64,000 bases of DNA from assembly GCA_001799895.1 (NCBI GenBank), contig MGUI01000052.1, positions 1-64,000 on the forward strand. Direction: 5' to 3'. Below, piece by piece: positions 35,422 through 43,757 of this stretch. The position numbers and the translations under genes were made by a program. Each line of letters starts with the position of its first letter. Within the stretch, counting starts at the first letter, position 1. A model generated the notes under the pieces. The model was not told the origin of the DNA, searched no databases, and worked only from the letters and a program-made list of their open reading frames with translations. The DNA is from Elusimicrobia bacterium GWD2_63_28 (GTDB lineage Bacteria > Elusimicrobiota > Elusimicrobia > Elusimicrobiales > UBA9959).

Positions 35422-37094
35422 AACTTTTCACCCGTGTCCTCGCCTATAACTGGCGCCATTACGCGGCGGCGGTGCTGGTGTTCATTGCTTTCTGGCAGGG
35501 CTTCTCCGCCTTTTCCGCCGTGCGGGTGGCGGACGACAAGCTGCTGACCGCCATGCGGCAGAACGCGGCCTATTTCGAGAAGGCCTTCCTCGAAGGCGAC
35601 GTGTTCGAGACCCAGCGCATCATGTGGCGCATCAAGAACGAAAACGTTAAGCGCATTACCTTTCACCCCGTGCAGTTCGATGGCAGCCGCTGGATCTTCA
35701 AAGAAGCCATAGTCGGCAACCTCTACGACCGGCCGCGCGCGCAGATAATCCACGAGGTGCCCTTTGTTTCCAACGGCGCCGAGCTGGGCCAACTGGAATA
35801 CGTGATAGACCTGGTGGACGTGAACGCCGCGGTGTTCGGGCAGAACTATGTCCTGTTCATCACCGTGGTGTTCTTCTTTCTGGGGCTGCTGATACTTTCC
35901 AACATGGGCGCCATTCAGACCCTGGCAGCCATAGAGCGCTCCGTGAATGAGATTAATTCCATAACCGATTCAGGCAAAAGCGACATTATCCGGGAATCAA
36001 TTAAAAAGAACATAGCGCGGCTGCCGGCGGGCATTATCGGCACGCCGTTCGCGCAGATGACCGAGCGCATGAGCGGCGCCCTGGAGCAGGCTGCCCGGCT
36101 GGAAAGCGAGCTGGCCGTCAGCAAGGCCATGTCCGACCTGGCCGCGCAGGTGGCGCACGATATCCGCTCGCCGCTGGCGGCGCTGGGCGCCGCGGCCAAG
36201 GGACTGGAGATGCCGGCGGACCAGCGCACGCTGATAGACGGTTCCATCGGGCGCATGCAGGGCATAGCCGACGACCTGCTGCAGCGCTACCGCGCCCCGG
36301 GCGCGGCGGCCAAGCCCAAAATGGAAACCTGCGCCCTGGCCGGGCTTATCGAGCAGGTGCTGGCCGAGAAGCGCATACAGCACAAGGACAAGGCCGGCGT
36401 GAAGATAGATTTCAGCGCCGGGACGGACGGGTTTAAGGCCGCCGTGGACCCCAAAGAGCTGCAACGCATTATTTCCAATCTCGTGAACAACTCGGTGGAG
36501 GCCTTCGCCGGCCCCGGCGCGGTCAGGGTCGGCCTGGCGGCCACCGACGGGAAAGTATTGATCGAAATAAAAGACGATGGCAAAGGCATACCTCCCGAAA
36601 TATTGGCCAAGCTCGGTCAGAAGGGCGAGACGCACGGCAAGGCCGGCGGTACTGGCCTGGGCCTTTACCACGCCCGCACTTCGGTAGAGGCCTGGGGCGG
36701 CAGCCTCAAGATAGAGTCCGAACCCGGCAAAGGCACCGCCGTGACCCTCACGCTGCCGGCCGCGGCCAAGCCGGCCGCCGGCCTGCGCGCCGTGCTGCTC
36801 GACGACGACGCTTTGGTGCACATGAACTGGCGGATGGCCGCCAAGGCCGCCGGCGCCGAGCTGAAGTCTTTTAAAACCCCGCAGGAGTTCGCGGAGGCCG
36901 CGGGCACGCTGCCGCGGGACATTCCTTTATATATAGATTCCGAACTGGGCAACGATATCAAGGGCGAGGACATCGCCGTAGACCTGCACGAGAAGGGCTT
37001 TACCGACATTACCATGGCCACCGGCCACAGCCCCGAAAAATTCTCCGGCCTCCCCTGGCTGAAAGTCGCCGGCAAAGAGCCCCCTTGGTCTTAA
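35415..37094 (+). CDS. Membrane sensor histidine kinase with C-terminal receiver-like domain
   Basis: 559 residues. TM segments at about 16-36 and 143-163 flank a 105-residue periplasmic sensor domain. HisKA with His248 ('QVAHDIRSPLAAL'), then HATPase_c with 'NLVNNSVEAF', 'DDGKGIPPEI' and 'GGTGLGLYHA'. A C-terminal receiver-like domain (about 455-559) has the acidic cluster 'LLDDDALVH' and candidate phospho-Asp508 ('LYIDSELG'). Its start lies inside the end of the binding-protein gene, so the lipoprotein is a likely ligand-sensing partner. GC content returns to the window norm here, unlike the genes before it. Confidence 0.9.
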   Translation: MVKLFTRVLAYNWRHYAAAVLVFIAFWQGFSAFSAVRVADDKLLTAMRQNAAYFEKAFLEGDVFETQRIMWRIKNENVKRITFHPVQFDGSRWIFKEAIVGNLYDRPRAQIIHEVPFVSNGAELGQLEYVIDLVDVNAAVFGQNYVLFITVVFFFLGLLILSNMGAIQTLAAIERSVNEINSITDSGKSDIIRESIKKNIARLPAGIIGTPFAQMTERMSGALEQAARLESELAVSKAMSDLAAQVAHDIRSPLAALGAAAKGLEMPADQRTLIDGSIGRMQGIADDLLQRYRAPGAAAKPKMETCALAGLIEQVLAEKRIQHKDKAGVKIDFSAGTDGFKAAVDPKELQRIISNLVNNSVEAFAGPGAVRVGLAATDGKVLIEIKDDGKGIPPEILAKLGQKGETHGKAGGTGLGLYHARTSVEAWGGSLKIESEPGKGTAVTLTLPAAAKPAAGLRAVLLDDDALVHMNWRMAAKAAGAELKSFKTPQEFAEAAGTLPRDIPLYIDSELGNDIKGEDIAVDLHEKGFTDITMATGHSPEKFSGLPWLKVAGKEPPWS

Positions 37095-37112
37095 GGCGGG
37101 GTAAACGCGCAG

Positions 37113-37139
37113 AAAGGCCGGCTTCAGGCCGGCCTTTTC
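37113..37139 (+). terminator. Terminator after the sensor kinase
   Basis: AAAGGCCGGC / GCCGGCCTTT stem with a TTCAG loop and a short T tail. Confidence 0.85.
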
Positions 37140-37232
37140 ATCTCATCAGATGCTGTGTGATGGCATAAAAAGTGTGCTATCCGTAGCGGCGTTTCCTGTA
37201 CTCTGGGCTTCAAATTGAAAAAGGAACAAGAA

Positions 37233-38390
37233 ATGAGAGCTAAGACCTGTATTTTACTGGCATTCCTGGCGCTGCTGCCGGTGCGGGCGGTCGCGGTAGT
37301 AGCCGAGGGGCAGCCGGCGCCGCAGGTGAAGATGAAGCTGCTGAAGGACGGGGGCGTGGCGGATTTCCCCGGCTGGCAGGCGTACAAGGGCAAGGTGGTG
37401 GTGGTGGAGCTGTGGGGCACCTGGTGCGTGCCTTGCGTGGCCGCCATCCCGCATATGAACGAATTGCGGCGGGCTTTCGAGGGAAAGCCGATAGAGTTCC
37501 TTGCCGTCACGGATGAAAGCGCGGCCGCGGTCAGGAAATTCCAGAAGCGGCACCCGATGGCCGGCACCGTGGGCGTGGAGGGCGGAGCCGCAGTCCGAGC
37601 CCTCGGCACCGGCAGGTTCCCGCAGACCGTGATAATAAGCAAAACCGGCGCCGTGCTCCGCTATACCATGCCCGAAGAACTTTCGGTGAAGAACCTCTCC
37701 AAGCTGCTGGAGACCGGGTCCGCAGAGGGCATCAAGCGCGTCCTGGTGGAAACGAGCGCGAAAAAGAAGGCAGAGGCTCGCTCCCTTTTTGAATTGCGCG
37801 TAGACAGCGCGGCCTGCGACGGCGGCGGCAGAGCCGGGCACAGCCCGGGAGACGCGCAATACTCCGGGGACCTGGGTTTTATGCTCGCGCAGGCCTATGA
37901 GTTCAGCGCAAGCAATATCGAGATCTCCTCCGGCCTGCCGAAACAGTGCTTCAGTTTCCGCCTGCGCTACCCGAGGGAACTGGAATACTTTATCAAGCCC
38001 CTGCTGAAAGAGGCGATAGCCTTCGCCTACGGCGCGGAGGCGCGCCGCACGGTCAAAGAAAAGCCGGTGTGCGTCCTGCGCTACGACAAGGATGCGCCCC
38101 ACGCGGGGCTGGTCCCGGCCCGCAAAAGCGGCCGCATGGCCGGCCGCGACGGAGAGTACAGCGCGGAGGGGGCAGGCATAGGCGATCTCGTCGGCCTGTT
38201 CGAGTGGGCTTGCGGCACGCCGGTGATAGATGAAACGGGGCTGACGGGCATCTACGACGTGAGCCTGAAATGGACGCCGCGCGACAAGGATTCCCTGAAG
38301 GCCGCCATTACGGAAAGGCTTGGCATAACGCTGGAGCCGTCCGTCCGGAGCGTGGAAGTCCTGGAGGCCTACCCGTCCCCGGACAGATGA
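37233..38390 (+). CDS. Secreted thioredoxin-like protein fused to a TIGR03435-type domain
   Basis: 385 residues from ATG 37233, which has an AAGGAA ribosome site; the TTG at 37215 is rejected. Signal about 1-22. A TlpA/thioredoxin-like domain follows with active site 'WGTWCVPCVAAIPHMNEL' (CxxC) and the cis-Pro in 'GRFPQTVIIS'. From about residue 190 a second domain ends with 'PVIDETGLTGIYDVSLKW' and 'ERLGITLEPSVRSVEVLEA', the signature of the TIGR03435 family, best known from Acidobacteria. Function of that domain is unknown; the thioredoxin part suggests periplasmic thiol-disulphide exchange. Confidence 0.85.
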   Translation: MRAKTCILLAFLALLPVRAVAVVAEGQPAPQVKMKLLKDGGVADFPGWQAYKGKVVVVELWGTWCVPCVAAIPHMNELRRAFEGKPIEFLAVTDESAAAVRKFQKRHPMAGTVGVEGGAAVRALGTGRFPQTVIISKTGAVLRYTMPEELSVKNLSKLLETGSAEGIKRVLVETSAKKKAEARSLFELRVDSAACDGGGRAGHSPGDAQYSGDLGFMLAQAYEFSASNIEISSGLPKQCFSFRLRYPRELEYFIKPLLKEAIAFAYGAEARRTVKEKPVCVLRYDKDAPHAGLVPARKSGRMAGRDGEYSAEGAGIGDLVGLFEWACGTPVIDETGLTGIYDVSLKWTPRDKDSLKAAITERLGITLEPSVRSVEVLEAYPSPDR

Positions 38391-38408
38391 AAGCGTCCCG
38401 CTAACTAT

Positions 38409-38446
38409 CCGCGTCTCCCCGGCCGGAGGGGGAGGCGCGGTTTTTT
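38409..38446 (+). terminator. Terminator after the thioredoxin fusion gene
   Basis: CCGCGTCTCCCC pairs with GGGGGAGGCGCGG (one mismatch), followed by TTTTTT. Confidence 0.88.
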
Positions 38447-38508
38447 GGAGAGGGGGTGGCATTAAAATTGTTCTGTAATTGGAGAAGTTGAGGATAAAGG
38501 ACTCTCCA

Positions 38509-39453
38509 ATGGAAATACTCAAAGTAAGCAACCTCACCAGGAAATTCAGCCCCACTACCGGGGTGGAAGGTGTAAATTTTACGCTCAGGGCCGGGCGGGT
38601 GCTGGCCTACCTCGGGCATAACGGCGCCGGCAAGACCACCACCATCCGCGCCCTGCTCGGGCTGCTGAAGGCCGACGCCGGCGAGATCAGCTATTTCGGT
38701 TCGCCGTGCGATACGGCCTCCGTGGAGTTCGACAGACTGCGCCGCCAGGTGGGCGTCTGCCTGGACGCCCCCGGCTTTTACGCCGAGCTTAACGCGCTGG
38801 ACAATTTGCGGCTGTTCGGCGGGCTTTACGGCCTGGCCGGCCGCGAGCTGGAGGCGCGCGCGGCCTACCTGCTGGGCAAGCTGGGGCTGGCCGACGCCGG
38901 CAGGAAGAAGGTGAAGGAATTTTCCAAGGGCATGACGCAGAAACTGGCGCTGGCCCGCGCCATGCAGCATAAGCCCAGGCTGCTGTTCCTGGACGAGCCG
39001 ATGAGCGGCCTGGACCCGGAGGCCCGCATAACCATGCGCGACTTCCTGGGCGAACTGTCCGAAAAAGAGGGCGTTTCCATTTTCCTCACCTCGCACGACC
39101 TCAACGAGGTGGAGCAGATAGCGCACGAGGTTATCATCCTGGAGAAGGGCAGGGTGAAGCTGTCCGGAGAGCTGGCCGCGCTGAAAGAATCCTTCAGGAA
39201 GATCGGAGTGTGCACGCTGGTCTTCGACAAGGTTCCGGCGCCGTCCGCAGTGGCCGCCATAGCGTCGGCGCTGGGCGCGTGCAAGCGGGAGCTGGACGGG
39301 CGCGAACTGAGCCTGGACTGCGAGCGCGAGGTAACCATAGAAGCCGCGGCGGCCGCCTGCGCCAAGGCCGGCGTAAAGCTGGAAGAGTTCAGGAAGGAGC
39401 GGGCGACGCTGGAGCAAATCTATTTCGAGTCGCTTTCTAAAAATGAAAATTGA
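38509..39453 (+). CDS. ABC transporter ATP-binding protein (ABC-2 type)
   Basis: 314 residues from ATG 38509 (AAGG upstream; the earlier TTG at 38479 is not needed). Walker A 'GHNGAGKTTTIRALLGLL', signature 'FSKGMTQKLALARAM' (variant of LSGGQ), Walker B 'LLFLDEPMSGLDPEA' and switch His in 'TSHDLNEVEQ'. The C-terminal 90 residues form the accessory domain usual in CcmA/NatA-like exporters. Overlaps the first permease gene by 11 bases. Confidence 0.93.
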   Translation: MEILKVSNLTRKFSPTTGVEGVNFTLRAGRVLAYLGHNGAGKTTTIRALLGLLKADAGEISYFGSPCDTASVEFDRLRRQVGVCLDAPGFYAELNALDNLRLFGGLYGLAGRELEARAAYLLGKLGLADAGRKKVKEFSKGMTQKLALARAMQHKPRLLFLDEPMSGLDPEARITMRDFLGELSEKEGVSIFLTSHDLNEVEQIAHEVIILEKGRVKLSGELAALKESFRKIGVCTLVFDKVPAPSAVAAIASALGACKRELDGRELSLDCEREVTIEAAAAACAKAGVKLEEFRKERATLEQIYFESLSKNEN

Positions 39454-40126
39454 GATCGACCGCTCGCTGTTCGTCTTCCAGCTCAAAACCCTGCTGGCCA
39501 ACAAGATGTCCATGGGGATGCTGCTGTTCTGGCACTGGACGCTGGGCGGCTTCGCCTTCGCTAAAAAGGGCGTGGCGGCCGGGATAGCGCCGGACGCTGT
39601 CCTGTGGACCAACTACGGGCTGTTCCTCGGGACCTGCCTGGTGGCGGTGATGGGCTCCATCTGCGTTTCCTTTACGCTGGTGAAGCCCAGGGCTTACGGC
39701 ATGGTGGAACTGCTGCTGGCTTCGCCGCTGTCCCTGCGCAAGTTCGCGGCTACCTCCTTCGCCACCTGTTTCTCCTTCAGCGCCGTTAACCTGGCGCTGC
39801 ATTTCCTGGTGCTAAAGCTGCGGTTCGGGCATGCGCCGGCCGGGGCTGGATTTTACTGGGCGCTGGCCGCGGTACTGGCTTTCGCCGCCTTTATCCTTTT
39901 CGGCATCGTCATCATGTCGCTGCGGCGCAAGGACGCGGACCAGCTGTATATCCTGCTGGTGGGCATCGGCATGGGTACCTACGCTCCGGCCATGTTCACA
40001 AAGCTGCGGCTGGACATAGCGGCCTGGCTGCCGCCCGCGCTGGCCGCGGCGTTCCTGCTGGGGGCAGCGGCGCTCTGGTTCTATTTCCATAAACTGATAA
40101 GCAAGGAAAAGGCGGTGCTCGCATGA
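39443..40126 (+). CDS. ABC-2 type permease subunit, first
   Basis: 227 residues, about six membrane segments, cytoplasmic N-terminus. Overlaps the ATPase gene and, by four bases (ATGA), the second permease. The substrate is unknown; the N-terminal 'LLANKMSMGMLLFWHW' start resembles ABC-2 membrane proteins. Confidence 0.75.
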   Translation: MKIEIDRSLFVFQLKTLLANKMSMGMLLFWHWTLGGFAFAKKGVAAGIAPDAVLWTNYGLFLGTCLVAVMGSICVSFTLVKPRAYGMVELLLASPLSLRKFAATSFATCFSFSAVNLALHFLVLKLRFGHAPAGAGFYWALAAVLAFAAFILFGIVIMSLRRKDADQLYILLVGIGMGTYAPAMFTKLRLDIAAWLPPALAAAFLLGAAALWFYFHKLISKEKAVLA

Positions 40127-40821
40127 ACTATTACAGGCACTTCGCGGCGCAGACGCTGGCCGAGGGGGTCCGTAGCCCGTTCATCTATCTGGTATCTTTT
40201 CTTTTTTCGCTGGTGGGCGTGCTCCTGCTGCGCAATCTGGACGGGGCCAGCCTGGAGCCCAAAATGATGGAATTCATCAGCATGGCCCTGGTCTTCAACG
40301 GCCTGGCTTTCCTCGGCTATGCCAGCATCTTCCTCTATGCCCAACGCGTTTTTTTTCAGGAGAAGAAAGCCAGGACGCTGACGATGACGCTCTGCTCCCC
40401 GGCCAGCCTGGGCGAGGTCTTCTGGGGCAAGGTGGCCGGGCTGGTGACAGGGGCTTTCATCGTGCCGACGCTGGTAATGCTGGCGGCCGCCGCGGTGTTC
40501 GCGCCGCGGGCCCTGCTTGAGCTGGCTTCCTGGAAGATGGCCGCGGCGCTTGGGATAGTGCTGGCGGCGCAGATCATTTACGCCGCGGTGAGCGGCATGT
40601 TCATGCTCAGTACCAGGGACGAGCGCTCCGTTTCCGTGGTTCTATATTGTTTCGGCGGGGCCCAGGTTTTTCTGACCGCGCTGACCAAAACGGCCGCCGG
40701 CCAGACCATGTTCAGGGGCATCGTTTTCCAGTACGCAGTCATCACGGCCGTGCTGGGTTTATTGACCGCGGCGGCGTATTATCTTTATTTCTCAAAAATG
40801 CGCGTGCTGGAGTCCGCCTGA
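40123..40821 (+). CDS. ABC-2 type permease subunit, second
   Basis: 232 residues, six membrane segments. 'QRVFFQEKKARTLTMTLCSP' is the coupling-helix-type segment common to ABC-2 permeases of NatB/CcmB-like exporters, and 'FWGKVAGLVTGAFIVPTLVM' is the following TM region. Forms a heterodimeric exporter with the preceding subunit and the ATPase. Last gene of the operon; a tRNA gene with its own promoter follows. Confidence 0.8.
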   Translation: MNYYRHFAAQTLAEGVRSPFIYLVSFLFSLVGVLLLRNLDGASLEPKMMEFISMALVFNGLAFLGYASIFLYAQRVFFQEKKARTLTMTLCSPASLGEVFWGKVAGLVTGAFIVPTLVMLAAAAVFAPRALLELASWKMAAALGIVLAAQIIYAAVSGMFMLSTRDERSVSVVLYCFGGAQVFLTALTKTAAGQTMFRGIVFQYAVITAVLGLLTAAAYYLYFSKMRVLESA

Positions 40822-40878
40822 GCTTTGAAATAGCCTCGGAAAGTGCTAGAATGATTATTCAGTCACCAAGAGATTTAC

Positions 40879-40952
40879 GGGCCCATAGCTCAGTTGGTTA
40901 GAGCAAGCGACTCATAATCGCTGGGTCGTAGGTTCAAGTCCTACTGGGCCCA
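40879..40952 (+). tRNA. tRNA-Ile2 (CAU anticodon)
   Basis: 74 bases. The acceptor stem GGGCCCA pairs with TGGGCCC, discriminator A; no CCA encoded. The anticodon loop CTCATAA carries CAT. The anticodon arm and flanking sequence (GACTCATAATCG) match the lysidine-modified isoleucine tRNA reading AUA rather than methionine tRNAs; confirmation needs an identity-element scan. TAGAAT at 40847-40852 is a plausible -10 box. Confidence 0.9.
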
Positions 40953-40974
40953 GTTTTTTATCGGTTAGAAAAGT

Positions 40975-41012
40975 AAAAGGCCGTCCGGTTTTGCCGGACG
41001 GCCTTTTATTTT
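40975..41012. terminator. Bidirectional terminator
   Basis: AAAAGGCCGTCCGG / CCGGACGGCCTTTT stem with a TTTTG loop, serving the tRNA on the plus strand and the repeat protein gene on the minus strand. Confidence 0.92.
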
Positions 41013-41024
41013 GCCGGGCGCCGC

Positions 41025-42257
41025 TTATTTCTTTATCGCCTTGTTCTCCGAATAGGTGTAATCGCCTTCAACTCCCCCGTCAATATTGAAGGTCCGCAGG
41101 CGCGTCAGGACGTTCTTGGTGAAGAGAAATTCCCTGGCCACCTTTCCCTCCCAATTGAAAACTTCGGCTCCGGAGGCCTTTGTGCCGTAGCTTCGCGAGA
41201 ACTTCCCGCCCTCGCTGTAGACTTTTACGGAGCCGTCGGGCAGTTTGCCATTCTGGCTTATGACGTTGAATTCCCTGTCCAGTACGATCTTCCCGACATA
41301 GCGGCCGTTGAGCCGGAAGGCCACGCTCTCTCCCCTGGCCAGGATCGTGATTTTAGCCGTCACCGCCGACTCCTGTCCCATGACGGCCGCCGAGGCCGCG
41401 GTTCTGGCCCCTGGCGCTTCGGAAGGGAACCCTTCCTGGTAATAGGTCTCCGCGGCCACCGCGCCGTCTGGGCCGTAGTCCTTTTTCCAGCCATGCAGCT
41501 TGTCGTTCCTGTAATCCGCCTCCATCAGCGGCCTGCCTTCCTCGGTGAAATATTTGAAAAGGCCTTCCCTGGCGCCCACGAAGTAATAGGCCTCAGCCTG
41601 CAGCGCGCCGGAGGGGTAGTAGGCCTTCAGCGTGCCGTTGGCCTTGCCGCCCATCATGGTCTTTACAGTCTTCAGGCCGCCTTCTTCGTAATATTCCGTG
41701 TAGGTTCCGTCGGGCGCGCGCCCTTCGGAAGCCAGCAAAGTGCCGGCCGAGTCGTAGGTTTCGGTGGCCACCGCCACGCCGTTCTCGTAATAGACCAGCA
41801 GGCGGGCGTCCGGGGCCGGCTGCGTGGTGCGGAAGGTAAGCGCGGGGGCCGCCCCTACCACGCCTTCCAGCTGGACTGCGGGGATCTCAGCCGCGGGCTC
41901 CGAGGGCGGAGCGGTGGAAATCGCTACTTGTTCCACCGGCGCTTCGACCGCAGCTGCCGTGGAAACTTCCACGATCTCGGCCGGGACGGGAGATTCTGTA
42001 ACCGCCGCAGTGGAGGCTTCCACCGGTTCGGCCGGTGCGGTGGGGGGCGCGGCGGGCGGCGGCAGCTGCGCGGCCTGCTGCTCCTGTATGTCGGCCCTGT
42101 TTATGGAGAGCGGGCCGTACTTGGTCTTAACTTGCACGACCCCGTCCATTTCGCCGGTCACTTCGCCTTCCAGGCGGCCCCCGTCTTTAAGTATAAAGGT
42201 GTCGGCCCCGCACTGGCCTGGGGCTAAAAGGAAAAACAAGGATAAGAACAGTTTCAT
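41025..42257 (-). CDS. Secreted MORN/YwqK-like repeat protein
   Basis: 410 residues with a signal peptide (about 1-19). Residues 20-60 form a small SH3-like domain ('FILKDGGRLEGEVTGEMDG', 'VQVKTKYGPLSINRADI'). Residues 60-135 are a Pro/Ala/Glu/Val low-complexity linker. From about 150 onward come MORN/YwqK-type beta-hairpin repeats ('VYYENGVAVATETYDSAG', 'KAYYPSGALQAEAYYFVG', 'KYFTEEGRPLMEADYRNDK'). Such repeats mediate binding; no enzyme motif is visible. GGGAGG ribosome site and a TAGAAT box just upstream. Monocistronic. Confidence 0.8.
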   Translation of the reverse strand: MKLFLSLFFLLAPGQCGADTFILKDGGRLEGEVTGEMDGVVQVKTKYGPLSINRADIQEQQAAQLPPPAAPPTAPAEPVEASTAAVTESPVPAEIVEVSTAAAVEAPVEQVAISTAPPSEPAAEIPAVQLEGVVGAAPALTFRTTQPAPDARLLVYYENGVAVATETYDSAGTLLASEGRAPDGTYTEYYEEGGLKTVKTMMGGKANGTLKAYYPSGALQAEAYYFVGAREGLFKYFTEEGRPLMEADYRNDKLHGWKKDYGPDGAVAAETYYQEGFPSEAPGARTAASAAVMGQESAVTAKITILARGESVAFRLNGRYVGKIVLDREFNVISQNGKLPDGSVKVYSEGGKFSRSYGTKASGAEVFNWEGKVAREFLFTKNVLTRLRTFNIDGGVEGDYTYSENKAIKK

Positions 42258-42326
42258 AAGCCTCCCGATATATTTATTCTACAAAAGAAACTCCCTATTA
42301 GCGAAAGGGCGCCGCCTTCCCGGGAC

Positions 42327-42356
42327 TTGACAGAATGATACTGATAGGGTATCATT
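42327..42356 (+). promoter_or_regulatory. rrf2 promoter with overlapping inverted-repeat operator
   Basis: TTGACA (42327-42332) and TATCAT (42350-42355) exactly 17 bases apart. Between and over them lies AATGATAC-N7-GTATCATT (42334-42356), so a bound dimer would block the promoter. The downstream gene encodes an Rrf2 repressor, implying autoregulation. Confidence 0.85.
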
Positions 42357-42364
42357 AAATTACT

Positions 42365-42760
42365 ATGACATTATTGAACAGGAACGTGGATTACGCCGCT
42401 CGGGCACTGGTTTTTATGGCGCGGGCCAACAAGCCTACCGTTTCGGTGGCCCAGATGGAGGGGGAAGTGGGGGTGAGCCGCCCTTTCCTGCGCAAAACGC
42501 TGCAGCGGTTGCACAAGGCCGGCATACTGCAGGCCGTAAAGGGCAAAGGCGGGGGCTTCGCCCTGGCCCGCAACCCGGAAAATATCCGCCTCAGCGACCT
42601 GGTTTCGGTACTGCAGGGGCCGCTCAAGCTGAATGACTGCGTTTTTCGCAAGCAGCTCTGCCGCCACCATGACGCCTGCCTGCTGCGGCACAAGGTCTCC
42701 GGTATTGAGACCCGCCTGCTGGCCGAACTGGACAGCGTGACCATAAAGGACCTCATATGA
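42365..42760 (+). CDS. Rrf2-family transcriptional regulator with three Cys
   Basis: 131 residues. Winged helix with 'DYAARALVFMARANKPTVSV' and 'RPFLRKTLQRLHKAGILQAVKGKGGGF'-like recognition region (about 35-65), then Cys92, Cys99 and Cys105 spaced as in Fe-S-binding Rrf2 proteins (IscR/NsrR group). Probably senses Fe-S status, NO or redox state. Controls itself and the ferredoxin-like gene overlapping its stop (ATGA). The ATG is nine bases after the -10 box, so the message is almost leaderless. Confidence 0.93.
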   Translation: MTLLNRNVDYAARALVFMARANKPTVSVAQMEGEVGVSRPFLRKTLQRLHKAGILQAVKGKGGGFALARNPENIRLSDLVSVLQGPLKLNDCVFRKQLCRHHDACLLRHKVSGIETRLLAELDSVTIKDLI

Positions 42761-43620
42761 AAACCAAGCGCCAGATCATCAAGATAGACGAGGCCAAGTG
42801 CGACGGCTGCGGCAATTGCGTGACCGGCTGCCACGAGGGCGCGCTGCAGGTGATAGACGGCAAAGCCCGCCTGATAAGCGACCTGCTTTGCGACGGCCTG
42901 GGAGCCTGCATAGGCGAATGCCCCAGCGGCGCTATAAAGATAGAGGAGCGCCAGGCCGAGCCTTACGACGAGGTGAAGGTGATGGAGGGCATGGTGCAGC
43001 ACGGCCCCAACACCATAAAGGCGCATTTGAAGCACCTGAAAGATCACGCCCAGAAAACTTTTTTAAAGCAGGCTTTCGATTACCTCAAGCAGCACAATAT
43101 CCCCAACCCCCTGGAGGAAGATATGAAAAAAGAAACCAAGCACGGCGGGCACGAGCCCTGCGGCTGCCCCGGCGGCAAGACGATGGATTTTCGCGAGCCC
43201 TGCGGCTGTGAAGAGACCGGGGACGCCCCCGCCGCGCCGTCACAACTGCGCCAGTGGCCGGTGCAGCTGCACCTGGCCTCTCCGATGGCGGCGTACTTCC
43301 AGAAGGCCGACGTGGTGGTGGCGGCCGACTGCACCGCTTTCGCCTACGGCAATTTCCACAACGACTTCATCAAGGGCAAGGCCATCGTGATAGCCTGTCC
43401 CAAGCTCGACGACGGGCAGGAGATCTACGCCGAGAAGATACAGGCGCTCATCGAGGACGCCAGGGTGAACACCCTTACCGTGGTGACGATGGAGGTGCCC
43501 TGCTGCGGCGGGCTGCTGGCCCTGGTCAAGAAGGCGGCGGCCGCCTCGGCGCGCAAGGTGCCGGTAAAGCACGTAGTCGTCGGCATACAGGGCGGCATCA
43601 AGAGCGAAGACTGGGCCTGA
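42757..43620 (+). CDS. Ferredoxin-domain iron-sulphur protein under Rrf2 control
   Basis: 287 residues. Two 4Fe-4S motifs at the N-terminus: 'CDGCGNCVTGCHEGAL' and 'CDGLGACIGECPSGAI'. A His/Cys-rich linker follows (about 95-150) with repeated 'EPCGC' motifs. The C-terminal 130 residues contain 'VVAADCTAFAYGNFHNDF', 'IACPKLDDGQEIYAEKI' and 'EVPCCGGLLALVKKAA', a layout found in uncharacterised anaerobe ferredoxin-like proteins linked to redox stress or iron metabolism. Cytosolic. Overlap with rrf2 makes it the regulated target. Confidence 0.88.
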   Translation: MKTKRQIIKIDEAKCDGCGNCVTGCHEGALQVIDGKARLISDLLCDGLGACIGECPSGAIKIEERQAEPYDEVKVMEGMVQHGPNTIKAHLKHLKDHAQKTFLKQAFDYLKQHNIPNPLEEDMKKETKHGGHEPCGCPGGKTMDFREPCGCEETGDAPAAPSQLRQWPVQLHLASPMAAYFQKADVVVAADCTAFAYGNFHNDFIKGKAIVIACPKLDDGQEIYAEKIQALIEDARVNTLTVVTMEVPCCGGLLALVKKAAAASARKVPVKHVVVGIQGGIKSEDWA

Positions 43621-43757
43621 CGAGGCGCGGAGCGGTACGGCGGGGCCGCTGGGGCTTTACCTCGGCGGCCCTTAACTGTAGAATATATGAAGTCCGGCCG
43701 GGGCTGCCCGTAAGTTGTTTTCCCCGGCCCGCCAGTTTTAGGTCTTAGCGGGGGAAT

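Noticed and set aside
40879-40952. Initiator or elongator tRNA-Met
   Set aside because: The CAT anticodon fits, but the anticodon arm and acceptor stem look like tRNA-Ile2; the initiator is excluded by the paired first position.
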